Assembly (NCBI GenBank): GCA_020740775.1
Contig: JAHEWK010000031.1
Span: 1 to 64,000 of the forward strand
Reading direction: 5' to 3'
DNA: 64,000 nucleotides
DNA from: Ilyonectria destructans
Lineage: Eukaryota > Ascomycota > Sordariomycetes > Hypocreales > Nectriaceae
Both the position numbers and the translations under genes were made by a program. Within the stretch, counting starts at the first letter, position 1. Every line of letters starts with the position of its first letter. The notes under the pieces were generated by a model that was given only the letters and a program-made list of their open reading frames with translations, was not told the DNA's origin and did no database searches. Positions 1-11,021 of the stretch are shown here, piece after piece.

Positions 1-375
1 TCTGTGCTTTTAGTCAAAAGAGACCCCTGCGCTTCGTCACTTTGATCAATTTTGACAAATGGATCTCTGAGGATGGTCAAGGAAGTCGAATATAACTGTG
101 GTTCAGTTACATGGACAGTCCCTGCTCTCCAATAGTCACTTTCGTCATCTTAGTCAATTGAGTCACTTAAGGCAGAGCAGACAGAAATGGACGTGGACTT
201 GGCAACTTGGGCAAGAAGTGGACTAAGTCCGTGAGGGGTGTTTGATGAGATCGATGTTCTTCATTATCTAGATTTAAATACAACATCCTCCCCAAGATCC
301 TCGTCGTACATCGCCGTAAACCCCTCCGACGCCACAGACGTCCGATCTTAGCAGTACTGAACAGTAAAATTTTCA
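1..375. other. No gene recognised
   Basis: No coding sequence or repeat is recognised here. The last bases (about 368-375) read as a pyrimidine-rich stretch ending in CAG, which would suit a 3' splice site for the reading frame that follows. The upstream exon of that gene was not found. Confidence 0.4.
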
Positions 376-693
376 GTGTATGACCTGGCTTCTCTTCCTA
401 TACCCGATCTAGCAAAGTCTCTCGGCCGCCTTTCCCACGACCACTGGGTGTTTTTCACGTCAGCAACTCTGTGCGCGTCCATCGCCCTCTCTGGAGGAAT
501 TAACACCTCTGGAACGGCTGAAACGTTGTCGGTGTTTTGTGGGCTCCTGCTGAACTTTGCAGGAGTCTACTTGCTGAATATGCCGAGATTTGATCCTGAT
601 ATGTATCAGATGCTACCCACAATGGAGGATGCTACTGGCTCGGACACAGTCTCCAACATTCAGATTTCCATGACCAGGCATCAGAGGTCTTAA
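376..693 (+). pseudogene. NIPA-like membrane transporter, C-terminal remnant
   Basis: The open frame of about 105 codons resembles the last part of fungal NIPA/DUF803 magnesium-transporter-like proteins. The resemblance is a hydrophobic segment near residues 25-45 followed by a second one ending in GVYLLN, the typical end of the last membrane helix. The frame opens at GTG right after a CAG, so it is probably an internal or last exon rather than a true start. The long N-terminal multi-helix part of the family (normally several hundred residues) is absent from the window. I read it as a decayed or truncated gene. The family call rests on the VFFTSAT and GVYLLN motifs only. Confidence 0.4.
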
Positions 694-1986
694 TGCAACT
701 TTTGAAGCAGAAATTGACTTCAGGATATAAATGGGCTACTGTACTAAAGACCTCGTTGATGAGAACACTATAGACTGGGCCAGCCAATCGGGCAACTTAA
801 CTAGAGCCAAGACCGAGTTAAGACCAGCTGGTGAATCCCATGAACGAATTTAGAGGCGATAGCATCCGTGATCGTCGCTCCCATGTGAATGGCGTTGGCA
901 CAGTCAAGATAAAAGTTCAAGCGCGTTGAAGGGCGCCCAAACCGGGATTATTAAAGCAACTGTACACGTAGACTTCCTTTCCCATGGGTAGTTTAATAGC
1001 CCTGTAAAACAGACACGGCTCATATAGCTAGCCTAGAAAAATGGTAGCCCAAAAGCACGCCATTTGCCAAGGACCAAAATAGGACATGAAGCATGAGAAA
1101 ATCAATGCCAGAGAAAGAGCTACCTAAGCGAATGGCGGCTGAAAACATATGCCCACTACGTCATCCGGGTCGGCTCCGACCCTTCGTTGGCCATGGCGAG
1201 ATCCGCCGCAGCATTTTTGAAGGAGACTTGTTCTTGCTGGGCCAAGTCGGGGTTCGACGGAGGCGGGTGCAAGCTATCGGGCGGCCGTCATTTGCGCTCG
1301 GGAGCGGCCCTTCCCGGACAAAGCTCTTTGGCATGGCCTGCTTGAGGCTAGCTAAGAGTTAGCCAGGGAGGAGTAAGATTTTTACATGCAAATACGGGGC
1401 CGTGCCAATACTAAACCATAGCACACGCCTCTTGCTAGTGTCTGCACCCTCGGAGCATGAAGTGATCCGCATCCGACATCAGTCCATGAGCTAAGTTCTT
1501 CAGATATGCCCAAGTCCGCGCGCACCCTATCCTTATCAGAACTTGATTACACTGCCATCAGCTTTGAATTTTGGTTTTAATAAAGCACCCTTTCTCAGAT
1601 CCCGACATTCTGTGTTCTCCGGATATCACATCTCATTCACCACAGCCGACCCCCCCAGATCCGACCGCCAGCTAATCCCCTCTCGTAGCCTACCAATATG
1701 GCAGTCGATCTCAAACGGATGCCGATGCCAAAGGGAGATGCTCCAACTCGCCTCCGTACAACGCATCCCTCGCCCCTCTTCGGAGAGCAGTAAGCCGCCT
1801 CTCACTTCCAATTTACGCATCTACCGCTGACGGATATTCAGTGTAAGTCATGCCATTCTCGGAAGGTAAGTTGTACTCGGCCCTGAGTCTAGATGCGTCG
1901 GTTTCGAACAGTTCGCAATGATGTTCGCTACCTTTCAAGTAATACCTAACATCAAACCAGATCCGCTGTGACAAAACTTCTCCCTG
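694..1986. other. No gene recognised, 1.3 kb
   Basis: Only short open frames occur on both strands (the longest about 90 codons), with no recognisable domain, codon pattern or repeat. Likely decayed intergenic or transposon-derived DNA. Confidence 0.4.
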
Positions 1987-2349
1987 CTCCAAGGCTCGGA
2001 CCCACTACACTGCAAATCCACGTGGACCACATAAGTTGCCCATCTCTATTACATCCACCTCGTCGGCCTCAGATTACGTAATAATCCACTACACTTGGAC
2101 CTGAAAGTGGATGTAATGGAGTGGATTTAGGTGGATTTAGGTACAGTGGGATATTCCCCGACCCTGTACGGTCCAGAGTACTTATTTTTGTATATAATTG
2201 GCTATTAAATCGAGGTACCTGGACCCAAGTTAGCCGAGGTCGACCACCCCCATAGCTAATCTTATAACATTATACGAGAAACTACCACTATTGAGCGCGT
2301 TTTCTACAGATTTCCTGCTTTGTTTTTGCAAAAAAATAAAAATTTGTCG

Positions 2350-5016
2350 ATGTCAGCCAACCAGCCAGGCCAGCCAGGCCAGCCAGGCCAACAGCAGCAG
2401 CTCGAAGACCGTCTTTTCCGCTATTTCAGAGGCTGGAATCGGTCAGAACGCGCTCGTGATACTAGCTCTTGGCTGTGGGACTTTGGCTATGATATTCAAC
2501 GTCATGGCTTACGCAAATGGGCTTGCAAGGACTGTATCCTCGGAAATCGTCCCATTATCGCGAGTTTTACCTCTTCAGGTCTCCAGAACGCGGCAAATCA
2601 TTTATGGCGTGAGCACAAATCACCAGCACCAGAGGGAGAGAAAAAGAGCACAGCACAGCTGAAATCCGAAGGCGCACTGAAATCGAACCAGCCGACTATT
2701 TCCTCTGTTCTGAAACTGGACGTCAACAAGCCTACGGAACAGAATATCGCGAATAGCTTCATCTCACGCATTGATAAGCAACACTTTCAGCGTATGCTAG
2801 TCGAATTAATCGTCAGTAGCAACCAGTCCTTTTCCTTTGCCGAGAACCCCATCCTCCGAGAAATCTTCGACTATTTGAATCCCTCCGTTTCGATCCAACG
2901 CGCCAACTTGAGTGCCAGGGCTGTCCGATATAAGATCATTCAAGAGTATAACCGCCACAAGCAGAAGGTTGTCGAGGTGCTGAGGAACTCCCCTGGAGCG
3001 CTTCATATCTCATTTGATGGCTGGACGTCTCGAAATAAGCTTGCCCTCTACGGTATTGCTTGTTTTTTCAGAGATGAGAAGAATAGACCATGCAAAATCA
3101 TGATTGGGGTTCCAGAGGCTCATCGTCACTTCGGCTCAACGATCGGTGGGGAGGTTCTCGACGTCCTACACACTCTTAGCGTAAGTCCAGAGAAGATTGG
3201 CTATTTCACGCTCGACAATGCTGAAAACAACGATACTGCAATGGAGGTTATTGGTGCTGAACTTGGGTTCGATGGCCGACTACGCCGAGGACGCTGTATT
3301 GGCCACACAATTAACTTGTCAGCCAAGGCGCTCTTATTTGGCAAAAAAGCCGGCGCGTTCGAGCAGCAATTATCAGGCGCAGAAGCGTTATCTGATACCG
3401 AATACGCTCAATGGCGCAAAAAAGGACCAGTTGGCAAGTTACATAACATCGTAGTTGATGTGCGTATTAGCCATCGGCTAATTTACTTATTCAAGGAGGT
3501 CCAGAGGGTAAGCGGTTTTACTAAATCCTATTCGTCTCATACTAATTTGGTATATCTAACAGGACGAAATTAATCGCGCCACCACCCTTAAACTCCGATC
3601 GAAGAAACCACTCAAGCTAATTAACGATAATGACACGCGTTGGCTGTCACAACTCTACATGATCCGCAGGGCTCTACGGCTGAAAACCTCTATCGAACTC
3701 CTACTGATCAAGTATAAGGCGCAATGGGAGGACGAAAATCGGTCTAAAAAGACTGGCCAAGTAACACAAGCCAAGTTGGCGAAAAAACCACGCATCCTCC
3801 GAGACGAGAATCAGCTAACGGACAAAGACTGGGTGGTTCTTTACAATTTGGAGGCTATTCTGACTGTTTTTGAGACCGTGGTAAAGACGCTTGAGGGTGA
3901 TGGACACACCCGCAGGCGTAAGCAAGGCTGGACTGGCTCCTATGGCAATATCTGGGACGTGGTGCTTGGCTATTGTGACGGGACAAGAGCACGAACGAGG
4001 TCGAGTGCGACTTGGGCAAAATGATTGTTTACAAGGAGAGAAAGAGATTCCTAAGGAAAGCTCTGACTTAAGCTATTTACACAATATTCATAAAGTGAGA
4101 CTATTCATAAAGTATGAAAGTCACATGATCGTTCCCTCACAGCTATGAGCTGCTGCTTAACACACTGGAAGAATATAAGCAGCTTGCTGCTGATTTTCCT
4201 GATCCAGAGCACTTCCGCGTCGGAATCAACCTTGCTTGGGATAAGCTGGATGAATATTATCAGCGGCTGGACGAGACGCCCATCTACTATACGGCTATGG
4301 CGCTCCATCCAGCTTATCGTTGGGACTGGTTTGATGAAACGTGGGCTCATAAGCCTAGTTGGGTTGAAAAGGCAAAAGAGATGGTTGCCGACGTCTGGCT
4401 GTCCGATTACGCTCATCTCGAGGCTAGAACCAGCAGCAGCAGAGGCGACGACGAGCCACCAGCAAAAAGACCTCGGTTTTTCGACCCCTTCGAGAAGAAC
4501 AGTCGTCTGCCGAACTCAATACCAGCCTACTCAGCAGCTATTGTTGGTGACGAGTACCAAGCGTGGCAGACGGATCGTGACGCCAGCGACGGCAACGTTC
4601 GTGATCCAATTGGTTACTGGATCACTAAGCAAAGCAGATATCCTCGGTTATCCAGGATGGCCTTGGACTTCCTGACGATCCAGCCGATGTCAGCCGAGTG
4701 TGAGAGGTTATTTTCAGCTGCTGGCAAGATGGTCTCGGGGTTGCGTACGAACCTAGATGCTGAGATTATCGCCATTTGTCAGGTTTTACGCTCTTGGTAC
4801 CGTGCTGGCCTTATCAAGGACCTGGATCCATTGCTTAAGTCACACCTTGCAAGTAAGCTGGTTGCTGGTTATGGGACTCTAAGCGACGACGAGCTGGCGC
4901 TTGCTGAGTCAAAATGGCTATTGGAGGGCGAGAACAGCGCCACCGAGGTTGACGATTCATCACAGCAGCAACAGGCTGAAGAGTTAGTGTCAACCTCTGA
5001 AAGTGAGGCTGAATAG
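2350..5016 (+). pseudogene. hAT-A transposase, split by a solo LTR
   Basis: This would be a DDE transposase of the hAT superfamily acting on the hAT-A ends. The start is taken at ATG 2350. Exon 1 (2350-3507) carries a Gln/Gly/Pro-rich leader and a BED-like zinc finger with CKDC and a WREH histidine. It continues into the catalytic region: SFDGW with the first Asp, then IGYFTLDNA, then GHTINL. A 55-bp intron follows (3508-3562). Exon 2 continues through NDTRW to a C-terminal dimerisation region with RYPRLS and SAECERLFSAAG. The frame is cut at 3974 by a 168-bp solo LTR. Ignoring the LTR and one copy of its 5-bp duplication, the frame resumes exactly at 4147. It was therefore probably intact before the LTR landed. 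Confidence 0.85.
3974..4141 (+). mobile_element. Solo LTR, 168 bp, in hAT-A
   Basis: The segment starts TGTGACGGGACAAG and ends GTTCCCTCACA, the TG...CA form of a long terminal repeat. A perfect 5-bp duplication GCTAT flanks it (3969-3973 and 4142-4146). A second, nearly identical 168-bp copy lies at 55708-55875 with its own different 5-bp duplication. No internal retrotransposon sequence is present, so both are solo LTRs or very small terminal-repeat elements. The ends are also weakly inverted (TGTGA..GGGA against TCCCTCACA), so a small TIR element is a less likely alternative. Confidence 0.85.
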
Positions 5017-5189
5017 GCACCGACGAGGTTGTGAATAGCCTCAAAAATCCACTTATAAATCCACGTGTGTACATCCATTCCACTCCGGTCGAATATGTGC
5101 TACATCCACTATGTAATTGCCTAAAAAATCGTACATCCACTCTACTTGATCCCAAAGTGGAGTGGATGTAGTGGTTCCGACCCTTGGAG

Positions 5190-6256
5190 GGCCCACCATT
5201 CCGGTTACAAGTTGTCTGGTCTGTCTTAATTAGCCAGACAAGACTGGAACCGGCGTTAGCTCCCATGGCTGAGTTAAAACAGCTTGGCTGCAGCGAGATG
5301 TCCCTGCAAAACCAGGAAGCATCCCAAAGGCAATGCTATGCTGGCTAGTGCAAGAGCCACTGGGCGAAGTGTGCCAGATGAAAGTATTCTCGGAGACGTG
5401 CACAATCAAACTGTGAGACATACGGCTGGAAGAATGCAAGGGTTCCACCCCCCAACACCTATTTAACAATAAACAAAGTCAACCCCCTGTATATATACAC
5501 AAAAATTCAGATTGCCTCATTCATGCCATTGTTAAAAAGGATCTTGAGCGCGTCCAAAAGGTTGCTTCTATTATCATGCCCACCGGCTGACTCGTCGCCC
5601 ATCTCCCATTCACCAGGATCCCGGCGATGCCAGCAGAAGCTTTGTAGATGCTCTAGATGCATCTCGTTGGAGAGCTGAAGCAAAGCGTGGCCCTGAAAAT
5701 CATAGGGGAGGTAGTGATGTTTATGTGCCTGACTAGTCTCAGCCACTGTCTTGGCAGCTGAAAAGCAGGGCGATAAAGGCGTTGGTAAAGTGATATATGA
5801 TAATATTGTCTTGCATTCTTGCGGTCCAAGCGGCGCGACAAGCGGCGCGACAAGCGGCGCAACATATGATAGCACCCAGGGCAATCTTAAGGTGGTCTTA
5901 AATCAACAGAGAGTTTCTAAAATCTAAGACTGTAAAGCGGATCCAGTCCGCTCTACCCGAAGATGTCACCCATCTGGACCTGGGACCTGGTTCCATTATT
6001 CTGCCAAACTACTCAACTTCAACCACACGACGGAATCGTCCCACCTTACCCAAGCATCACACACCAGCCCAGCAGGGAATGGTCTATGCTGGGCTAGCCA
6101 AGGATGGGCTAGTGGTCACCTGACAGCCCTGCAGCCGGACACAGCCGCCGAGTCATAAGCGGACTGAAATTGAGCCGAACTAATCGATACTTCACTCCGT
6201 CATCAGCGCAAGCCAAGTGAAGCGGAGACGTCTGTTGCGGCTTCCGATGGGCGACA
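5190..6256. other. Intergenic; possible short ORF and a 12-bp triplet repeat
   Basis: A leftward frame of about 125 codons lies at 5507-5884, but no family is recognised and its start region is the repeat itself: the 12-mer AAGCGGCGCGAC occurs three times in tandem near 5829-5865. Its C-terminal half (HLQSF, then LLDALKILFNNG) could be a real protein tail, but this cannot be shown. Nothing else is recognised. Confidence 0.3.
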
Positions 6257-6979
6257 ATGACTAAAGAAGAGTTATTCCCCCAGTTCTGCCGGCTCCCCCC
6301 GGAGCTCCAAGCATACATCTGGAATATTGTCCTCTCCGAGCCTCACATTTGTCAACTCTGTTTCCGCGTCTTCGAAGTGCAGAACATAGAGCTTTGGGAT
6401 CGAGCCGTGCCACCGCTACTGCAGGCTTGCGCTGAATCGCGACGCTTAGCATTGAGCGTCTATCCAGACAAACTCTACGAGCAGAAGAACACTGACCTTA
6501 TGACGTACGCGCGGCCGGAACTGGACACTATTTACATCGGATCCGCGAACGATGGCGTCCCGTTCGAGTGGGTTGTTGAGGAGTTCAGCCTGAAATACGT
6601 GCCAACCATGGACATGTCACGGATCAAACACCTCGCGCTCGACATCGATTACTGGGAGCTTAATAGCGCGCGCGAGACGCTGCGTTTCTTGCCGTCATTC
6701 GACAGTCTTGAAACGTTGACCCTGGTGATTGAGGACGATACCTCGACGAAGGAGGCTCCGAGATTTGTCCAACTAGACCAGGAAACGGACATGGAACGAA
6801 TCGGCAGAAGTTGGCCTGGCAGTTGGCCTAAGGATGAACAAAAGTTGTTACACGAGATTCGGGCTGTCTTTGAAGACATGAAGAGCCAGGGAGAGTTTGA
6901 AGAAGAGGATTTAGAATGGACACTACCAGAGTTGAGAGTGAGGAAGCTTGTGGGGGTTATTAAGGGACGGAAGGCATGA
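6257..6979 (+). CDS. 2EXR domain-containing protein
   Basis: The intact single-exon frame of 240 codons begins at ATG 6257. The N-terminus (residues about 7-40) has the pattern F..F.RLPPELQ.YIW, the hallmark of the fungal 2EXR family, followed by conserved PPLLQACAESR and the Y.....YARPELDTIYIG stretch near residues 85-105. The family is large in Pezizomycotina and its molecular role is not known. The length is usual for the family. The C-terminus is acidic (EFEEEDLEW) and then basic. There is no signal peptide and no membrane segment, so it is probably soluble. It is one of the few ordinary intact genes in the window and stands outside any transposon boundary found here. Confidence 0.8.
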   Translation: MTKEELFPQFCRLPPELQAYIWNIVLSEPHICQLCFRVFEVQNIELWDRAVPPLLQACAESRRLALSVYPDKLYEQKNTDLMTYARPELDTIYIGSANDGVPFEWVVEEFSLKYVPTMDMSRIKHLALDIDYWELNSARETLRFLPSFDSLETLTLVIEDDTSTKEAPRFVQLDQETDMERIGRSWPGSWPKDEQKLLHEIRAVFEDMKSQGEFEEEDLEWTLPELRVRKLVGVIKGRKA

Positions 6980-8139
6980 TCATCAGAACTTTGGAGCTCA
7001 GAGTGGTCGCAGACGGTCGGAATGATGCCTGACCGCAGATTGTTCACACGGCAATCCATGCCCCGGCTTTGGACTATCAACGTTGGGCGGGAACTGAACG
7101 CGAGATCCTAGTGAGGCTCTTTCGAGTGGGCAACAGCCAGACTGCCATCAATTTCCCGCGGCAGCAGTCACGGCAGCAGTCACGGCAGCAGGCTTAGATT
7201 CACGCTCCGGCCACTGCTCCGACTGGAAATCCTCCCAACGCTGAGCATACCCGGCCAGAATCCACCGCTTTCACTTTCCTTGATGTTACTAAGATGTGTC
7301 TACTAGTCTCCGCCAGGTCTCGCTGTCCGACTCGCAAGCTGTTTCCCACCGCAGTACCTTCTCGTAGATTGGAGCTGGGGCCCGACTGAATATATTAGAC
7401 AGCCCAAAATACAATATACATCTATGGACTATCCCGGTGGAATTCCGCTGCTCCCTCTACCTAGTTCTGATTCTCATTGGAACAGCCCATCTTCGAACGA
7501 GGTTCAGAATATTCATTTTGTCATGCATTATATGCTTCACCTACCATGAAACCCGATGGGAATTCCTCATGTTCCTAGCTGGCATGGTGCTTGTTGAGTG
7601 GGATCTTTATCGTGGTGCTCACACCTCGGGCCCTAGGTAGAAGAGACTTGAGAGCGGTATATAGTAAGTCGAGGATGGACAAGGAGGAGAGAAAACGTGG
7701 AGAACAAGCCGCATTGAATCACTCATACCAAGCATTCACATTAGGCGTCTCTCACCAGACACTCCTTTGCAATCTTGCGAGGCACACTCTTACACCCAAC
7801 AAGGCTGTGTGTCGTGCATGCTGTGGTCAATCCCGCCTCCTTTTTCTTATTTCGATTAGACGCATTCCCATTCCCTTCTGTTGCTTTTTCTGCATCTCTG
7901 AGGACATTACAGAAAACACCACGTGTTTTTTGGGGCCTAGACCGTCGAGCTCCCTTCACCGCAAAGCAGAGGGTGACAGTGAACGTCTCAGAGTGTGACG
8001 TTCGAGGCCCAAGCCCGTTTCCCAACTTTCCCCCCCTAAAAAGGTTAGCCATGGTGGCCGACGAAGCGATTGGTGCAGGCCCGGGCCGGCGAACGCACAG
8101 TGAAAGCCACCCCCTCTGCCACGGACCAGGCCACTAGCA
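6980..8139. other. Intergenic and probable 5' leader of the next gene
   Basis: No convincing gene is seen. A short CGGCAGCAGTCA-type triplicate repeat lies near 7155-7192. The last 400 bp before 8140 hold pyrimidine-rich tracts and could be the promoter and leader of the Zn2Cys6 gene. Confidence 0.35.
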
Positions 8140-9165
8140 ATGCAGAGCACTGTCCCCGCTGCCACTGCTGCTGCCGCTGGGGCCGCCCCCTGTACGCGCA
8201 GCACAGTGCCCCTGACCCCGCTATCAGCCGCCTCCAGCTACAGCGGTAGGGCGTCAGGGGCTTGGTTGGACTGCGACGGTGACGGCGAAGGCGACTCGAT
8301 GGAGGCCATGGTTGGCCAGCGCAGCCTCAGCTTTCCCTTTGCGAACTTGACGTCGGCATCATTGCAGACGCAGACGACTCAAACACAGGCGCAGAATCGG
8401 ACGCAGACTCAGACGCAGACGCAGCCTCAGGCGCAGCCACTGCCTCTGCCAACCAGCTGGAACTCGCTGCTGAACCCCAGCTCGTGGCCCAGATTCGACC
8501 ACCACCTCCAACAACAACACCTCCATCAACACCTGCTCCCCCACCTGTCTCGTCCCGTTCCATGGGCAGCAGCAGCAGCAGCCGCAGCAACTGGGCCCCC
8601 AGACTCTGGCATCCTGCGCCCTGCTAATACGAATAATAATACTAAAGCGACTGCGACCCGACCCTCTGGGCGGCGCCAGCGCCAGCAGCCCACTCCGGCC
8701 CCCATCCCGGCCCCCATCCCAGCTCCAGCTCCAGCTCCAGCTCCAGCTCCAGCTCCAGCTCCAGCTCCAGCTCCAGCTCCAGCTCCAGCTCCAGCTCCAG
8801 CTCCAGCTCCAGCTCCAGCTCCAGCTCCAGCTCCAGCTCCAAAGCATGCCCCGTCGTCGTCCAGCACCACCGTCCACAGCCCGACCTCGACATCGCCAGC
8901 GTCCTCCAGGTCGTCCACATCCGAATCGGCCTCGTCTCGGGACGTCTCCCCGCGATCGAAGCCCAAGATGACTGGACGGCCGGCGAAGCGTCCGGCCGAC
9001 AGCGGCGACGACGAGAGCCCCGGCAACGGCAACGGAAACGGCCACGGTCCCGGCGCCAAGGTCAAGCTGCCGCGACTCGAGCGCGGCCCCGACGACTTCT
9101 CCAGCGTCGTCAAGAACCGCCTGCAGTCGTACACGCGCACCGGCCAGGCTTGCGACAGATGCAAG
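8140..9165 (+). pseudogene. Zn2Cys6 transcription factor, N-terminal exon only
   Basis: The frame begins at ATG 8140 and is very rich in Ala, Gln, Pro and Ser: a poly-Gln/Thr stretch near residue 75-100, a poly-Ala run, and a long Pro-Ala repeat encoded by the CCAGCT tract. A basic segment follows (KPKMTGRPAKRP). Near residue 335 it reaches TGQACDRCK, the first two cysteines of a Zn2Cys6 finger, and stops at a perfect splice donor GTAAGT at 9166. The next exon, which should finish the zinc finger, is not found downstream; unrelated sequence begins within about 70 bp. Intron 1 has therefore probably been cut by an insertion or rearrangement, leaving a 5' fragment of a DNA-binding regulator. 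Confidence 0.7.
8719..8838 (+). repeat. (CCAGCT)20 hexanucleotide tract
   Basis: Twenty uninterrupted copies of CCAGCT encode a Pro-Ala repeat within the Zn2Cys6 fragment. The perfection of the repeat suggests recent expansion or ongoing slippage. It also creates long open frames on the other strand (Ser-Trp and Leu-Glu repeats) that are artefacts. Confidence 0.95.
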
Positions 9166-9265
9166 GTAAGTTGAATGAACCCTTTTTTGCTTTCCTTACC
9201 TTCCCCTCTACATACCAAAAAATCTATGACAACTAGAGGTGACTAAGAATCACGCAAAAAGTCTC

Positions 9266-9728
9266 TTAGCCTAGGTCCAAAGACCTGACCACAATCTCAT
9301 CTCGAAGGGGCGATTGAGTGACCAGGATGAAGTTATCGCCGGACGGCGTTGGTGCTGCTGAGAGCCTCGAGCTAGCCCGGGTTCCCCTTCCGCGTCTGCC
9401 TCGTGTTCCTCTTCCCCTTGTATTTGTAGCTGTTCGTGATCGAGTCGATGACGGCATTGAAGCCTGTGTCTGTGACGGCATTGAAGCCCGTGATGTGGGT
9501 AAATCCGCCCCGATAGAAGTCTTGAAGGAAGTTAAAAAGGTCATTAAATGTGTGAAAATTCGGCGATCGGGGCAGTGGGGGGATTTCTGTTGATCTGGTT
9601 GATGGTCTAGGATAGGACTGCGCGTTGTCCGTAGGGAAATCGAATTCGCTCTGTGAGGCGTTGGAAAAATAATCAATCGGCGTGGAATTATCGTCACCGA
9701 TGGAGAGAGACTCGATTTCGCTATTCAT
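9266..9728 (-). other. Unidentified ORF, possible transposase N-terminus
   Basis: A leftward frame starting at ATG 9728 and ending near 9372 encodes an acidic N-terminus, then FHTFNDLFNFLQDF. This weakly recalls the FAR1-like N-terminus of fungal MULE transposases, but no catalytic part follows. A short direct repeat (GGCTTCAATGCCGTCA on the minus strand) occurs twice within it. The overlapping frame at 9266-9697 is Arg/Gly-rich (RGRGTRGRRGRG). It lies between the truncated regulator and the next ORF, so it may belong to whatever cut that gene. No function is claimed. Confidence 0.25.
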
Positions 9729-10294
9729 CTTAAAATTTCGATGAAAATGATATTGGGGATGTTATTGAGGAGTGATGTGCCTGAGGAACGTAAGTGACGA
9801 AGGTTCTTCCATATCTTTCTCGCCCTACTCTCGATGTCTCACTCCAATTGCGTTTGTGACTTGCCTCGTCCCATCTCTTTTTCCTACCCCTCGCCGCTCC
9901 TGCTTCATATCATCATGCAGCCAGATGCACGGCGCCCCAGATCTCCTTACCGCCCAAGACGGGCCAAGGGGAAGTCGGGAAAGTACCGCTGCGACCAGGC
10001 CCGCCACACCGACGTGAATTCTGCTTCTCGTACGTGCCTGGCAGGCCAGCGAGGAAGCCGCCATGGCTGTAGACGCCGCCTTTCGACGGTCGCCTCGATG
10101 CGGCGGTGGGCTCTGAAACAGGGCCCCCGAGGTTCCGCGCCACCGGCGACGTGACCTGCGTCAAAATCATCTCTAGGCGGCCCTCGTCTGGGCCTTCTTG
10201 ATACCAACCATGGCCGCATCGTTTGCGTTCTTTTGGCCTTTGCGTCTGTCCTTCCCATCTCCGCTGCGCAGATCTTTCGACGACAACCTCGACG

Positions 10295-10730
10295 ATGCCC
10301 CGCCAGGAGCCGATCAGAGCTCCGATCGATGAAATCCGCCGCACGCTAGAGGATCTCGATAGCCAACGCATCCGGAACGGAGCCCGCCAAGAGCCGGTCA
10401 GAGTCTCCCCTGACGAGGTGCGACGTACTTTAGAAGTCCTAGAACGCCGGAACACCCGAGGACGTCCACCTCGACAACATAAGGTTACTGTTCCGGAAGA
10501 TGAGCTCGCCCGTACGATGGCCGCCATCACGCAAGAACAGGCCGAGGAACGTTCACGGGCAAGGGCCGCAAGGCTACGAATGCAGGAGCAGGCGGTTGAG
10601 CCCGGCCGTCAAGGACCCGAAGAGACGCCGCTGACCCTGCCGCTGGCCACTCCCGAGGGCATCGTCCGGGCCCCACACATTCCCCCGCCCGACGAAGACC
10701 GCCCGAGGCATCGACCTCCGCCGCCTGCAC
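10295..10730 (+). pseudogene. Unidentified ORF with three internal repeats, cut by IE copy 1
   Basis: The frame starts at ATG 10295 and runs open to the exact left end of the IE element at 10731, where its reading passes into the inverted repeat. It encodes a basic, helical, low-complexity protein with three diverged repeats of a PxDExRRTLExL motif (near residues 8-20, 36-48 and 67-79). An Arg/Glu-rich coiled region and a Pro-rich tail follow. No known family is recognised. Sequence after the right end of the element (14307 on) does not continue it recognisably, so either the gene was truncated or the flank has been rearranged. Confidence 0.4.
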
Positions 10731-11021
10731 TACGGTCGCACATTACCACATGGGTGACAAAACCATGTACGAAAATGACTGGAGCTATTTCGCACATAGG
10801 CTTTCGGCGTTTTTATATGGGGCTACAGTATTGATATGATAGCGCACTGTTTTCAATGTAGCAAAGCTGATGCCATACCAAGCGGTGCTGATGCCATTCC
10901 ATCGGCGCCGAAGCTCCGATAATGCCGGTTCAGAGGGGGATATTGCAGCTGGAAGCCTTGGAAGGAGGTATGAATTCCGACCTCTACCACGATCTCGAAC
11001 CCCTGGTCTGCGTCTCGTACA

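Larger units (their letters stand above)
1987..5189 (+). mobile_element. hAT-A transposon
   Basis: Imperfect terminal inverted repeats bound the element. The left end reads CTCCAAGGCTCGGAC at 1987 and the right end, read inward on the minus strand, starts CTCCAAGGGTCGGA at 5189; about 20 of the first 22 bases agree. Both subterminal regions hold many copies of a TCCACT or GTGGAT motif, as expected of transposase binding sites. A hAT transposase gene fills the interior. No 8-bp target duplication was found at these ends, so the exact boundary, or the integrity of the flanks, is uncertain. Confidence 0.65.

Noticed and set aside
8359..9218. Long minus-strand frames over the CCAGCT tract
   Set aside because: They are Ser-Trp, Leu-Glu or Gly-Ala repeats produced by the hexamer and are shadows of the Zn2Cys6 exon.
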